From contig JALHPF010000011.1 in assembly GCA_022842595.1 (NCBI GenBank), positions 1 through 64,000 of the forward strand: a stretch of DNA of 64,000 nucleotides, written 5' to 3'. The DNA comes from Rubrivivax sp. (GTDB lineage Bacteria > Pseudomonadota > Gammaproteobacteria > Burkholderiales > Burkholderiaceae_C). Positions 9,454-17,693 of this stretch are shown in pieces. How positions within the stretch are numbered: position 1 is the stretch's first letter; the number at the start of each line of letters is the position of its first letter. Position numbers and translations under genes: made by a program. The notes under the pieces are model-generated. The model was given only the letters and a program-made list of their open reading frames with translations. It made no database searches and was not told the origin of the DNA.

Positions 9454-11214
9454 CTAGCCGGCAGCGTCGGTCTGGGCGAACGTGAGCCGCACGGTGCAAC
9501 CGTCCTGGCCGGTGTGCAGCAGTTGCGCCGTGCCGCCGTGCAGGGCCATGACGCGCTGGACGATGTAGAGCCCCAGCCCGTGGCCGGCGTTCGCGGTCGA
9601 ACCCCGTGCGCCGCGCGAAAACAGGCGTGGCAGGACTTCGGCGGCCACGCCGGGGCCGTGGTCGCTGACATCGATCAACAGAGCAGGCGGTGCGTCAGAG
9701 TCGGAGATCCTGACCTGCACCTCGGACCCCGGGGCACTGAACTTCGTGGCGTTGATCAGCAGATTGCGCAGTGCCAGGCGCGCCAGGCTCATGTCCATCA
9801 CCGCGGTACGGGTCGTCGTGTCGCGCAGCACCCGCACGCGCTTGCGATCGGACAGCGCCAGGTCGGCGACGACGACGTCCACCAGCGTGTCGAGGTCGGT
9901 GTCGTCGCGCTGAATGGCTTCCCGCCCGGCCAGCAGCGACGTCACCGCCAGGGTGTTGTCGATGCTCGACATGACCTGGCCCAGCACCACCTGCGCCCGG
10001 GCGACACGCTCCGAAGCAGGCCCGTCGGGCGTGCCGCGCAGCCCGCCCTGCGCGCTTTGCAAGGCCGCGGAAGCGTTGTTCAACGGCTGGCGCACTTCAT
10101 GGGCCAGGACATCGAGCATCTGCGTGCGCTCGCCCAGCAGCGCCTCGAGTTGGCGGGCATGCGCTTCACCTTCGACCAGGCGCCGCTGCAGCGTGCGGTT
10201 GGCTTCGTCCAGGCGCTGATTGGCCACCAGCAGGGCCTTGCGCTGGTCCCTGAGCTGCCCCAGCAGGGTACACAGGCCCAGGCCGATCAGGCTCAGCGAC
10301 AGCACGAATTGCTGGACCAGCCCCGTGGCCAACTTGGGCGACAAGACACCGAATGGCAGTTGCCCCTGGACGGCCGCATAGGCCAGCGCCAGACTGACCA
10401 GGCCCACCATGGCACTCACCCAGCGCATGTCCAGGCGTGCGGCGAGGTAAAGCACACAGGGCATCAGCAATACCGGCGCGACGTGCAGGCCCAGAAGCTT
10501 CGCGCCGGGCACTGCCACGAGCACGACGGTGAGCAATGCACACAACGAAGCCACCAGCGTGTCGGCGAGCCGCCAGCGCGGGCCCGTGGCGGGGCTGCCG
10601 CGCGGCGGTCTGGCGCTGGCCAGGCTCAGCAGCAGCGGCGTCAGGATCAACAAGCCGATGGCATCGCCCAGCCACCACGCTCGCATGAACTCCAGGTAGC
10701 TGGTTTGCATGCCTCGGAACAGCGAATACGCCGCCGCGCCGAGGGCCGCCGCCAGCGCCGAGCCAAGCAAGGGGCCCGCCACCAGGAACTTGGCGAGATC
10801 GGCCACGGCGCCCAGGCGCACGTCGAAACGCCAGGCCTTCAACAGCAGGCAGGCCAGGGCCGCTTCCGAGGCATTCGCAACGCCGAAAGCCAGGGCCTCG
10901 AGAAGCGAGAACTTCGGCATGTCGGCGGCCACTTCGGCAACGATGCCCAGCGCCGCGATCACGGGAATTCGCCGCCGCGGCCCCAGCAGCATGGCGCTGA
11001 GCAGCACGGCGTTGGGCAGCCAGAAGAGCACCAGGCCTTCGGGCATGACCGCGGCAGCAATGCTGAGCTTGGCCGCGGCAAAGTAGCCCACCGGCACCAG
11101 CAACCAGAACCAACGCCGGACAAAATTCCGATTCACCATCGCGGCCTGCCAACGAAGCTTGTCGGCTTGTCCGATGCGAGGCGAGGTCCGGCCGGCCACC
11201 TGACGCAGAAACAT
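9454..11214 (-). CDS. MASE1-domain sensor histidine kinase
   Basis: A 586-residue membrane sensor. The N-terminal half (about 35-300) is a multi-helix MASE1 integral membrane sensor, with the typical GLVLFWLPNAVLLSAMLL and RAWWLGDAIGLLILTPLLL stretches. A linker coiled coil follows, then a HisKA domain with phospho-accepting His372 in LAHEVRQPLN, and a HATPase domain (NLLINATKF, DHGPGV, GHGLGLYIVQ). No receiver domain or cognate response regulator is adjacent, so it is an orphan kinase. A later start at M26 (11139), just before the first membrane helix, is also possible. The ligand of MASE1 domains is generally unknown. Confidence 0.9.
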   Translation of the reverse strand: MFLRQVAGRTSPRIGQADKLRWQAAMVNRNFVRRWFWLLVPVGYFAAAKLSIAAAVMPEGLVLFWLPNAVLLSAMLLGPRRRIPVIAALGIVAEVAADMPKFSLLEALAFGVANASEAALACLLLKAWRFDVRLGAVADLAKFLVAGPLLGSALAAALGAAAYSLFRGMQTSYLEFMRAWWLGDAIGLLILTPLLLSLASARPPRGSPATGPRWRLADTLVASLCALLTVVLVAVPGAKLLGLHVAPVLLMPCVLYLAARLDMRWVSAMVGLVSLALAYAAVQGQLPFGVLSPKLATGLVQQFVLSLSLIGLGLCTLLGQLRDQRKALLVANQRLDEANRTLQRRLVEGEAHARQLEALLGERTQMLDVLAHEVRQPLNNASAALQSAQGGLRGTPDGPASERVARAQVVLGQVMSSIDNTLAVTSLLAGREAIQRDDTDLDTLVDVVVADLALSDRKRVRVLRDTTTRTAVMDMSLARLALRNLLINATKFSAPGSEVQVRISDSDAPPALLIDVSDHGPGVAAEVLPRLFSRGARGSTANAGHGLGLYIVQRVMALHGGTAQLLHTGQDGCTVRLTFAQTDAAG

Positions 11215-11352
11215 CGTGCGCTACTCACTGCGCACCGGCCTTGGTGTTGACAGAGGGGTCCTGCTCAGGGAACTCATCGAGGCGCTTCGAACCTGGTGCG
11301 GCAATCCGGAAGCGCCGAAGTCTACGCAAGTGCGGATGCAGCGAACGATGGC

Positions 11353-11670
11353 TCACTCAAGCTGCACGAACACCCTGCCGCGCTCGATCTTCACGGGATC
11401 GCTGCGCAGCCGCTCGGTCACCGGCTCGCAGGTCGGCTGGCCGTCACGCACGTCGAACCTGCCCTGGTGCAGCGGGCATTCGATCTCGCGGCCTTCCAGG
11501 ATGCCGTCGCACAGGCGTGCGTGGCCATGGGTGCAGAGCTTGTCGGTGGCGTAGACGGCATCGCCCACGCAGTAGATGGCGACGTCGCGCCCGGCGACCG
11601 TGACGCCCGTCACATCGTCGGCGGGCAGGTCATCGGCCGACAGAGCGTCGACCCAGTACATGGGGTTCAT
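11353..11670 (-). CDS. Rieske-type ferredoxin of a ring-hydroxylating dioxygenase
   Basis: A 105-residue soluble [2Fe-2S] Rieske ferredoxin that would pass electrons from a reductase to a dioxygenase. The cluster ligands are C46 and H48 (CTHGH) and C65 and H68 (CPLHQG). The size and motifs match AndAb/NagAb-type ferredoxins. It lies 7 bases downstream of the beta-subunit gene, on the same strand. No ferredoxin reductase gene is nearby, and the alpha subunit upstream is broken, so the ferredoxin may serve another oxygenase or be on its way to loss. Confidence 0.88.
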   Translation of the reverse strand: MNPMYWVDALSADDLPADDVTGVTVAGRDVAIYCVGDAVYATDKLCTHGHARLCDGILEGREIECPLHQGRFDVRDGQPTCEPVTERLRSDPVKIERGRVFVQLE

Positions 11671-11677
11671 GGCAACC

Positions 11678-12169
11678 TCAGATCGTATAGATGATGGAAT
11701 TGGGGATCATTTCCGAGTCGTAGATGCACTCGCGCGGCGCGAACTTCAGGCCGGCGGGTGTGCGCACCACGAGGTCGAGGCTGCGGCCGAGATAGAACAC
11801 CGTGGTCGCGTCCGACAGCTTGGTGTGGAACACCGCATAGTTCGCTTCATAGCGCCAGCGGCCTTCCGTCGCTTCGCGCAGCACCGGCATGCCGACAATG
11901 TGGTGCTGGTAGTAGGGGTCGTGGAACAGGGTTTCCTTGATGCCGTAGACGCGGTCCTTGAGCATGCTTTTGCTGCTGAAGGAGAGGGTGGCCAGCGGAA
12001 AACCGCGCTCGTGGTTCTCGCGCGGCTGCAGCCGGTAGATGCAGTCGTCGGTGAAGAACTCGGGCCAGATGTCCCAATTTCCGGAGTCGACGGCGCTGGC
12101 GTAGTCGGCGTAGAGCTGGCTCAGTGCCAGCCAGTCTTCGAACGAGGTGGCGATGGGGGTGGAAGGCAT
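11678..12169 (-). CDS. Ring-hydroxylating dioxygenase beta subunit
   Basis: A 163-residue small subunit of an aromatic-ring dioxygenase, with the cystatin/NTF2-like fold that supports the alpha3beta3 hexamer. Family features include [20 protein letters not shown] near the start, then [10 protein letters not shown] and [11 protein letters not shown]. The length is normal. It begins 3 bases after the stop of the alpha-subunit remnant, consistent with an original alpha-beta-ferredoxin operon of the anthranilate/salicylate dioxygenase type. The reading frame is intact although its partner subunit is not. Confidence 0.87.
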   Translation of the reverse strand: MPSTPIATSFEDWLALSQLYADYASAVDSGNWDIWPEFFTDDCIYRLQPRENHERGFPLATLSFSSKSMLKDRVYGIKETLFHDPYYQHHIVGMPVLREATEGRWRYEANYAVFHTKLSDATTVFYLGRSLDLVVRTPAGLKFAPRECIYDSEMIPNSIIYTI

Positions 12170-12172
12170 GGC

Positions 12173-12620
12173 TCAGTCCTCCATCACGTCACGCCAGTAG
12201 CGGTACATGCCGCGGACCAGCGTCTCGGTCACCATGTGTTCGGTGTCGCCCACGTCACGCCCGTCAAGTTCGGCCAGGGCACGGTGAAAAGGCTTGCTCT
12301 CGAAGAGCCTGCTGGCTGAATTCGATCACCTCGCCGTCATCGGCCGAGACGAAACCTACCGGTCCGAACAGGTTGGCCTGCGTCAGCCGGCGCTGGGTCA
12401 TTTCCTCGCTGTCGTCGTCGAAACCGAAGTGCGTCCAGACGAAGTCGAGGCTGCCATGGCCGTTGGGCTGGATGTGGCGCGTCTAGACGCTGTTGACCTG
12501 CTGCTGCAGGCTCACGCTCGGAAAGATGGTCGTCATCACGGCGGTCGGCCCGCCCCACCAGGGCTCGGGCACGATGTCGATGAAGCTGGGGTCCCGCAGC
12601 CTCGATGGCAAGAAATGGCA
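12173..12620 (-). pseudogene. Broken C-terminal fragment of a ring-hydroxylating dioxygenase alpha subunit
   Basis: Read on the minus strand, this encodes the last third of an alpha subunit: LRDPSFIDIVPEPWWGG, then TRHIQPNGHGSLDFVWTHFG, GPVGFVSADDGEVIEFSQQ and finally RGMYRYWRDVMED. Three lesions are seen. The Rieske and most of the catalytic domain are missing upstream of about 12620. An in-frame TAG interrupts the fragment at 12484-12486, between QQQVNSV and TRHIQP. A frameshift near 12300 separates EFSQQ from SKPFHRALAELDGRD. The motif set resembles AndAc/NagG-like subunits. The exact 5' edge is uncertain; the cytochrome b gene stops at 12646. Confidence 0.85.
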
Positions 12621-12645
12621 GGGAACGGCAGCAAACGGCATAGGC

Positions 12646-13416
12646 TCAATCGTCGTCATCAGGATGGCGGTCGGAGCCCTGCTGGGTCATGCCCTGTGCC
12701 GGCATCAACCCTTGTGGCGACTGCTGCCACTGCCAGCTGATGAAGGCCAGCACGGCAGCCAGCAGCAAGCCGGCCAGCCAGGCGTGGTTGTGCTTGACGA
12801 GGTCGGGCCCGGTCCCCTCCGTACGGCCCGTCAGCATCGGCAGCGCCTGGTTCCGGCGCCGCAGCAGGCTGATGGCGACGATCAAGCCGATGTGGGCCAG
12901 CACCACCGCCAGGAAGGCGTTGCCAAAGAACTCGTGCACGTCTTCCAGCAAGTCGCCGCCCAGGAAGCTGCCCCAATCGTTGTAGGTGCCGTAGCCACTG
13001 AGCGTGAGCGGGACCACGAGCAGCAGCAGTGCCAGCACCGCCAGCGCCATCAGCAGGTTCTGCCCTTGCCGCCAGTTGATGCCGAGCACCTTGCCCGTCC
13101 TCAGCCCCTGCGCCGCCGATCGCAGCCAGGCCGGTGCACTGGTGAGCTTGCGCAGCATCAGACCCAGGCCCGCCTGGCGGGGGCCGAACAGGCCATAGAG
13201 CACCCGAAACGCCAGCAGGCCCGCGAGCGTGTAGCCGAGCGTGACGTGCAGCGCGCGCCAGCGCTCACCATCGGCCGTGATGGTGGCGCCCAGGAAGCTC
13301 AGCGCGAAGAGCCAGTGGAACATGCGCGTGGGTGCATCGATGACGCGCCGTTGCGGCACGTCGCCAGCGCGAGAAGGCGCTGTGGCGGCGGGTTGGAAGG
13401 CGGGTGCTGTTGGCAT
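12646..13416 (-). CDS. Cytochrome b561-type membrane protein of the SHP cluster
   Basis: A 256-residue di-haem type membrane cytochrome. The start MPTAPAFQPA at 13416 is chosen because upstream codons are Arg-rich. Four to five hydrophobic helices carry candidate haem His residues: MFHWLFAL, ALHVTLGY, DVHEFFGNAF and LAHIGLIVA. A further helix lies near the C-terminus (HNHAWLAGLLLAAVLAFI), followed by an acidic DDDD end. This is the third gene of the shp-dhc-cytb operon, 41 bases after the diheme cytochrome gene. Its presumed role is to take electrons from the quinol pool and hand them to the periplasmic cytochromes. Confidence 0.87.
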   Translation of the reverse strand: MPTAPAFQPAATAPSRAGDVPQRRVIDAPTRMFHWLFALSFLGATITADGERWRALHVTLGYTLAGLLAFRVLYGLFGPRQAGLGLMLRKLTSAPAWLRSAAQGLRTGKVLGINWRQGQNLLMALAVLALLLLVVPLTLSGYGTYNDWGSFLGGDLLEDVHEFFGNAFLAVVLAHIGLIVAISLLRRRNQALPMLTGRTEGTGPDLVKHNHAWLAGLLLAAVLAFISWQWQQSPQGLMPAQGMTQQGSDRHPDDDD

Positions 13417-13457
13417 CGTGGGTCTCGCTCGTGTGCAGTCGTTCGTCGGCCGTCGGG

Positions 13458-13970
13458 TCAGTCGTTGAAGCTGCGGCGCATCCGCGCTTCCATGCCCGCC
13501 GGGTACTTCAGGTTGTCGTCGTCGAAAACACCGCGATCGGCCGCGGTGTGGCAAGCCGCGCAGTTCGCAGCACTCTTGACGCTGCCCAGCTTCCAGACCG
13601 CCGGATCGATCCTCCGGTGCTTGCGTTCGAACCAGGCAGACCGGGTGATCCGGTCCTGCCGAGGTTCTTCGTTCACACGCTTGTAGGTGCCGGCATGGGC
13701 CTGGAGCCAGCCGTTGATCTGCTGGACCGTGGCGGTATCGACGCTGGCATCACTGCCGTAGTGCTTGTCCAGGCCGCCCATCAGGCGTTGCCAGGACCGG
13801 GCAGGCAACAAGCCCGGCGGATAGGCCAGGTGACAGGACGCACATTCCTGCATGTAGGTGGCAGGGGCGTTCGGGGGCATCAGCCGGCCGCCATCGGCAT
13901 GGGCAGAAACGCTCGCGATCAGGGCAAGCGCGGCGAGCGCCTGGCGGCGCGGGGTCCAGGTGCGGTTCAT
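13458..13970 (-). CDS. Diheme cytochrome c (DHC type)
   Basis: A 170-residue periplasmic cytochrome. The start MNRTWTPRRQ at 13970 gives a Sec signal ending near VSAHA (residue 25). Two haem c motifs are visible, CASCH (43-47) and CAACH near residue 140, as in the DHC protein that partners SHP in Rhodobacter and Shewanella. The ATG overlaps the shp stop (ATGA, 13967-13970), so the two are translationally coupled. It should relay electrons between the membrane cytochrome b and SHP. Confidence 0.88.
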   Translation of the reverse strand: MNRTWTPRRQALAALALIASVSAHADGGRLMPPNAPATYMQECASCHLAYPPGLLPARSWQRLMGGLDKHYGSDASVDTATVQQINGWLQAHAGTYKRVNEEPRQDRITRSAWFERKHRRIDPAVWKLGSVKSAANCAACHTAADRGVFDDDNLKYPAGMEARMRRSFND

Positions 13971-14374
13971 GGCTTGAGTGCCACCAGGTAAGCCAGCACG
14001 TCGGCCTTCTCTGCCGCGCTGCACTCGCGTTGCAGCACGTCTTTGCAATTGCGGCGGAACCACTTGTCGACCTTGGCGGTGTCGGTGAAGGCATGGGGGT
14101 TGGCCGCGGGGGCCATCGGGTCGATCGGCTTGCCCGTGCTGGCATGCTTCCCCGGCCTGGTGGGCGGGTTGCCGTGGCAGGACGCGCACGACCACTCGCC
14201 GCCTTGGCGGCTGGTGAAGAACACCCGGCCGCGCTCGGCCTGGCCGGACGTGGCGGCCTGCGCGCTGAAGCGTTCGAGCTGCTGGGCCGGCGACGTATCG
14301 GCCGCGTGCGCCGCGCCCTGCAGAAGCACCAGGCAGGCCGAGGCGGCCAGCCAGGCCCTGCGGGTGGTTGGCAT
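13967..14374 (-). CDS. shp: SHP-type cytochrome c (DUF1924)
   Basis: A 135-residue monohaem protein with a signal peptide (MPTTRRAW, cleavage after AAHA at about 24). The haem motif is CASCH at 63-67. In sphaeroides haem protein the sixth ligand is an Asn that swings away on ligand binding; N92 in the segment AANPHAF is a candidate. Cys110 and Cys118 could form a disulfide. SHP binds oxygen, NO and small anions; its physiological role is unsettled. The frame is open upstream, with alternative ATGs to 14419, but the signal peptide supports 14374. A long palindrome lies 48 bases upstream. Confidence 0.85.
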   Translation of the reverse strand: MPTTRRAWLAASACLVLLQGAAHAADTSPAQQLERFSAQAATSGQAERGRVFFTSRQGGEWSCASCHGNPPTRPGKHASTGKPIDPMAPAANPHAFTDTAKVDKWFRRNCKDVLQRECSAAEKADVLAYLVALKP

Positions 14375-14421
14375 GCTTCGCGTCGTCTGCGGCATCGAGA
14401 TGGACGTGTTGGGGGTCATCG

Positions 14422-14462
14422 TGGCTCCAGGCATCGACCCGCAGCACGGGTCGGTGGAGCCA
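14422..14462. promoter_or_regulatory. Large interrupted palindrome between shp and the PepSY gene
   Basis: Two nested inverted repeats: TGGCTCCA (14422-14429) pairs with TGGAGCCA (14455-14462), and inside it CGACCC (14435-14440) pairs with GGGTCG (14448-14453) around a 7-base loop. It lies in the divergent gap between shp and the PepSY/two-component operon. It could be an operator for the adjacent response regulator or a hairpin in the shp leader. Function is inferred from position only. Confidence 0.5.
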
Positions 14463-14540
14463 TTCTTCGTCGAGCTCCGTGAACCGACCCTGAAGGCTTC
14501 GTTCATCCGCGGTTCAGATTCGCTCGCCGACAATTCGGCC

Positions 14541-15011
14541 GTGGATGCCCTTCGCCCGATTACTCACGACAGCCGCCATGCCCAGGCGTGGCGGCACGCT
14601 CGTCTGAGGATCACGCTGGCCTCGCTAGGGCTGATAGGGCTGATCGGGCTGGTCCAGCCATCAGCATGGGGCAGCGACAGCCGCGACCATGAGCGAGCGC
14701 GCGCAGCCGTGGAAGCCGGCCAGGTTCTGCCGTTGCCCAGCCTGCTGGAACGGTTGCGGCGCACGCATCCGGGCCAGGTGCTCGAGCTGGAACTCGAGCG
14801 TGACGACGGACGCTGGATCTACGAGATCAAGCTGCTGCAGGCCAACGGTCAGTTGCTGAAGCTCGACGTGGACGCCGCCACCGCGCAGGTGTTGCAGGTC
14901 AAACGCAAGGACGGTGGCAAGGACGGTGGCAAGAACGTTGCCAAGGAAGGACGAAAGGCGGAGCCTGACCCCGGGCGCCGGGTCACGCCGTCCAGGGAGT
15001 CACCCCAATGA
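14541..15011 (+). CDS. PepSY-domain periplasmic protein
   Basis: A protein of about 156 residues with an N-terminal hydrophobic segment (ITLASLGLIGLIGLVQPSAW) and one PepSY domain (VLPLPSLLERLRRTHPGQ, then DGRWIYEIKLLQANGQLLKL). The C-terminal tail carries a short KDGG repeat and is very basic. No ATG lies in frame near the signal, so a GTG at 14541 is taken as the start, with moderate confidence. It stops 25 bases before a response-regulator gene. PepSY proteins of this kind are common next to PhoPQ-like systems and SHP clusters, where they may modulate the sensor kinase. Confidence 0.72.
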   Translation: MDALRPITHDSRHAQAWRHARLRITLASLGLIGLIGLVQPSAWGSDSRDHERARAAVEAGQVLPLPSLLERLRRTHPGQVLELELERDDGRWIYEIKLLQANGQLLKLDVDAATAQVLQVKRKDGGKDGGKNVAKEGRKAEPDPGRRVTPSRESPQ

Positions 15012-15036
15012 AGAACAGCCATCGGCCGGGAGCCGC

Positions 15037-15699
15037 ATGAGAGTCCTGCTCGTCGAAGACGATTCGACATTGCGCGCGCAGTTGCGCGCCGGGCTGCAGG
15101 ATGCCGGCTACGCGGTGGACGAAGCCGACAACGGCCGCGACGGCCACCATCTGGGCGCCGGCGAGGCCTTTGACGCGGTGATCCTCGATCTGGGTTTGCC
15201 TGTGCTCGACGGCATCAGCGTGCTCAAGCGCTGGCGCGAAGCCGGACTGACACTGCCGGTGCTGATCCTGACGGCGCGCGACAGCTGGCACGAGAAAGTC
15301 GCCGGCATCGACGCGGGTGCCGACGACTACCTGGCGAAGCCCTTCCACATGGAGGAACTGCTGGCGCGCGTGCGCGCACTCATCCGCCGTGCGCAGGGTC
15401 TGGCGTCGCCGCTGCTGCAGTGCGGTGCCCTGACGCTGGACACCCGCAGCAGCCGCGTCACGCTGAACGGGCAGCCGGTGGCCCTGACCAGCCACGAGTT
15501 CCGGTTGCTCGCCTACCTGATGCACCGCCCGGGCAGCGTGGTGTCGCGCACCGAGCTGACCGAACACCTGTACGCGCAGGACTTCGACCGCGACTCCAAC
15601 ACCATCGAGGTGTTTGTGGGCCGACTGCGGCGCAAGCTGCCCCCGGACACCATCGAGACGGTTCGTGGCATGGGCTACCGGCTGGTGACGCCGCCTTGA
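15037..15699 (+). CDS. OmpR-family response regulator
   Basis: A 220-residue DNA-binding regulator with a receiver domain (D51 as phospho-acceptor in ILDLGLPVLDG, acidic pair ED near residues 7-8, K101 in AKPF) and a C-terminal winged helix (about 125-218, LTSHEFRLLAYLMHR, DSNTIEVFVGRLRRKL). It resembles the QseB/PhoP branch. The sensor kinase follows with a TTGA overlap. Being divergent from shp-dhc-cytb, it is the obvious candidate controller of that operon. Confidence 0.93.
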   Translation: MRVLLVEDDSTLRAQLRAGLQDAGYAVDEADNGRDGHHLGAGEAFDAVILDLGLPVLDGISVLKRWREAGLTLPVLILTARDSWHEKVAGIDAGADDYLAKPFHMEELLARVRALIRRAQGLASPLLQCGALTLDTRSSRVTLNGQPVALTSHEFRLLAYLMHRPGSVVSRTELTEHLYAQDFDRDSNTIEVFVGRLRRKLPPDTIETVRGMGYRLVTPP

Positions 15700-17222
15700 A
15701 GCACAGGTCCGGCCGCCACTGGACGCGCTCGCTGCGCTTTCGGCTTCTGGCGGCCACGCTCGTCGCCCTGGCGGTGGCCCTGGCCCTGGCGGGCCTGCTG
15801 CTGTCCAGCTTGTTCCGCGACCATGTGATGCGCCAGTTCAGCCAGGCCCTGACCGCGCAACTCGACCAGATCACGGCGAGGCTGGAATTCGACGCCGCTG
15901 GACAACCGCAGATCGATCCGCAGGCCCTGAGCGACCCACGATGGTCACGTCCTTACTCGGGCTTGTACTGGCAGGTCGACGGCGCAGGTCAGGTGCAGCA
16001 GCGGGGTGCGCTGCGGTCACGATCGCTGTGGGATGCCGTGCTGACGCTGCCCGATGATGTGCTGGCCGACGGCGTGGTGCATGTGCACGAGGGCACCGGG
16101 CCCGACGGCGCCGCTTTGCTGCTGGTGGAGCGCACCGTCAAGCGGCATCGTGGTGGGGATGGCGGTGGTGATGACGCAGTCGGCACGCCCTGGCGTCTGA
16201 CCGTCGCGGCTGACCTGAACGAGACCGTGGCCGCGGTGAAGCGCTTCAACGGTGTTCTGGCGGCATCACTGGCGACGTTGTTCGTTCTGCTGTGCGCGGC
16301 AGCGCTGGCTCAAATCGCCATCGGCCTGGCCCCGCTGCGTGCGCTGCAACGCACCTTGGCAGGGGTTCGCGCCGGCACGTCACCGAAACTGGACGGTCGG
16401 TTCCCATCCGAAGTGCAGCCTCTGGTCGACGACTTCAATGCCGTACTCGACCGCAATGCCGATGTCGTGGCTCGGGCGCGCACGCAGGCGGGCAATCTCG
16501 CCCACGCCATCAAGACGCCGCTGGCCGCGATGTCGCAGGCTGCGGCTGTGGCGCTGCAGCGTCCCGAGACGGGCACCGAGCTGGCCGCACTGGTCGAAGA
16601 GCAGGTGGGCGTTGCACGCCGCCACGTCGACTGGCATCTCGCACGCGCCCGAGCGGCCGCTGCGCAAGGCGTGCCGGGTGCAAGGGTGCCTTTGCAGCCG
16701 GTCATCCACGGCTTGCTGCGTGTACTCGAACGTGTGCACGCTGACCGTGGCATTGCCTTGCACTGCATGCCGATGGCCCCTGATCTCGCCTTTGCAGGCG
16801 AAGTCCAGGATCTGCAAGAGATGCTGGGCAACCTGCTCGACAACGCCTGCAAATGGGCCAGGCAGGAGGTTCGAGTCAGCGCGGCCTCGCTGGGGTCCGG
16901 GCCCGGCAGCCGGCTTCAGATCGCGATCGAGGACGATGGCCCAGGCATACAGCCAGACCGGCGCGAGTCCGTGCTGGCTCGAGGCGCGCGGCTGGACGAA
17001 TCGGTGCCCGGCAGCGGATTGGGCCTTGCGATCGTGAACGAGCTCGCAGGCTTGTACGGGGGAAATGTTCGCCTGCAGGCGGCTCCGGCAGGCGGGCTGC
17101 GTGTCGAAGTCCAGTTGCCTGGTACTCGACCCGCAGTCTGTCTGACCATCCCGGAAGTGCAGGCGCTATCGACGAAAGCGCAGGCGATCGATGGCCAGCA
17201 TCCGGGAGACTGCGCGCCTTAG
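15696..17222 (+). CDS. PhoQ-like sensor histidine kinase
   Basis: A 508-residue kinase. The start is taken as TTG at 15696, which overlaps the regulator stop as TTGA; no ATG or GTG is suitably placed and the first membrane helix follows at about residues 14-36. A periplasmic sensor region runs to a second helix (FNGVLAASLATLFVLLCAAAL, about 183-205). HAMP-like and dimerisation segments follow, with the phospho-accepting His270 in LAHAIKTPLA. The ATPase domain shows NLLDNACKWA, EDDGPGI and GSGLGLAIV. The HAIKTPL box is typical of PhoQ relatives. The signal sensed is unknown. Confidence 0.9.
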   Translation: MKHRSGRHWTRSLRFRLLAATLVALAVALALAGLLLSSLFRDHVMRQFSQALTAQLDQITARLEFDAAGQPQIDPQALSDPRWSRPYSGLYWQVDGAGQVQQRGALRSRSLWDAVLTLPDDVLADGVVHVHEGTGPDGAALLLVERTVKRHRGGDGGGDDAVGTPWRLTVAADLNETVAAVKRFNGVLAASLATLFVLLCAAALAQIAIGLAPLRALQRTLAGVRAGTSPKLDGRFPSEVQPLVDDFNAVLDRNADVVARARTQAGNLAHAIKTPLAAMSQAAAVALQRPETGTELAALVEEQVGVARRHVDWHLARARAAAAQGVPGARVPLQPVIHGLLRVLERVHADRGIALHCMPMAPDLAFAGEVQDLQEMLGNLLDNACKWARQEVRVSAASLGSGPGSRLQIAIEDDGPGIQPDRRESVLARGARLDESVPGSGLGLAIVNELAGLYGGNVRLQAAPAGGLRVEVQLPGTRPAVCLTIPEVQALSTKAQAIDGQHPGDCAP

Positions 17223-17649
17223 CAGAATCAGTTTCGTTAGGCCCGGATCGCGATGGACTGCGACAGCCGTGGCGGCCGCCGAGCGCCAGCATCGGCGATG
17301 TGATCCCAGCGACCGCAGGCTTCTCCCGAGGGCTTCCACCTGAGGCCTGGCCGATGGGTTGCTTCAATGTCTGCTGACGGACGATGATTCCGAAGAGCGA
17401 CCGACATGGGGTCGACTGCGAGTGCAGGTCCGCAGCAAGTGCCAGAACGTGGTCTGCGCAGTGAATCTGGCGCGACTCGTTGACGACACGCCCATATCGT
17501 CGATGAGAACCTCTCACCACCACGGAGGTTCCAGCCCTTTTCGAGCGCTCGACTTCGGCTGAGGGCGCGCACTCAGGCGTGCGCCCGAGCGGCGAGCTCC
17601 AGGGCGTTCAGGCCGGAGCTGGAAGAACGCAACGCATGCGCGTATCATG
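17223..17649. other. Intergenic stretch without a recognisable gene
   Basis: About 430 bases between the kinase stop and the TetR promoter region. Frames are open on both strands only through base composition; none gives a plausible start, ribosome site or protein. I see nothing specific in it. Confidence 0.5.
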
Positions 17650-17669
17650 GTAAGTATTCAATTACTTCC
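17650..17669. promoter_or_regulatory. Probable TetR operator upstream of the exporter operon
   Basis: An AT-rich inverted repeat, AAGTA-TTCAAT-TACTT (17652-17667), extendable to 6 of 7 matching bases per arm, sits 25 bases upstream of the TetR start at 17694. Its low GC content in a GC-rich setting and its position are typical of TetR autoregulatory operators. It is inferred, not demonstrated. Confidence 0.6.
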
Positions 17670-17693
17670 CTATGGTTCGTTCAGGGAATCATC

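Noticed and set aside
9175..11250. A 691-codon open frame on the plus strand opposite the MASE1 kinase
   Set aside because: Antisense to intact HisKA and HATPase motifs; composition is that of a shadow frame.
12484..12486. In-frame TAG in the dioxygenase fragment and another near 22429 read as recoded amino acid
   Set aside because: Both lie in genes that also carry a frameshift and, in the first case, a large truncation. All intact genes stop normally, so decay is the simpler reading.
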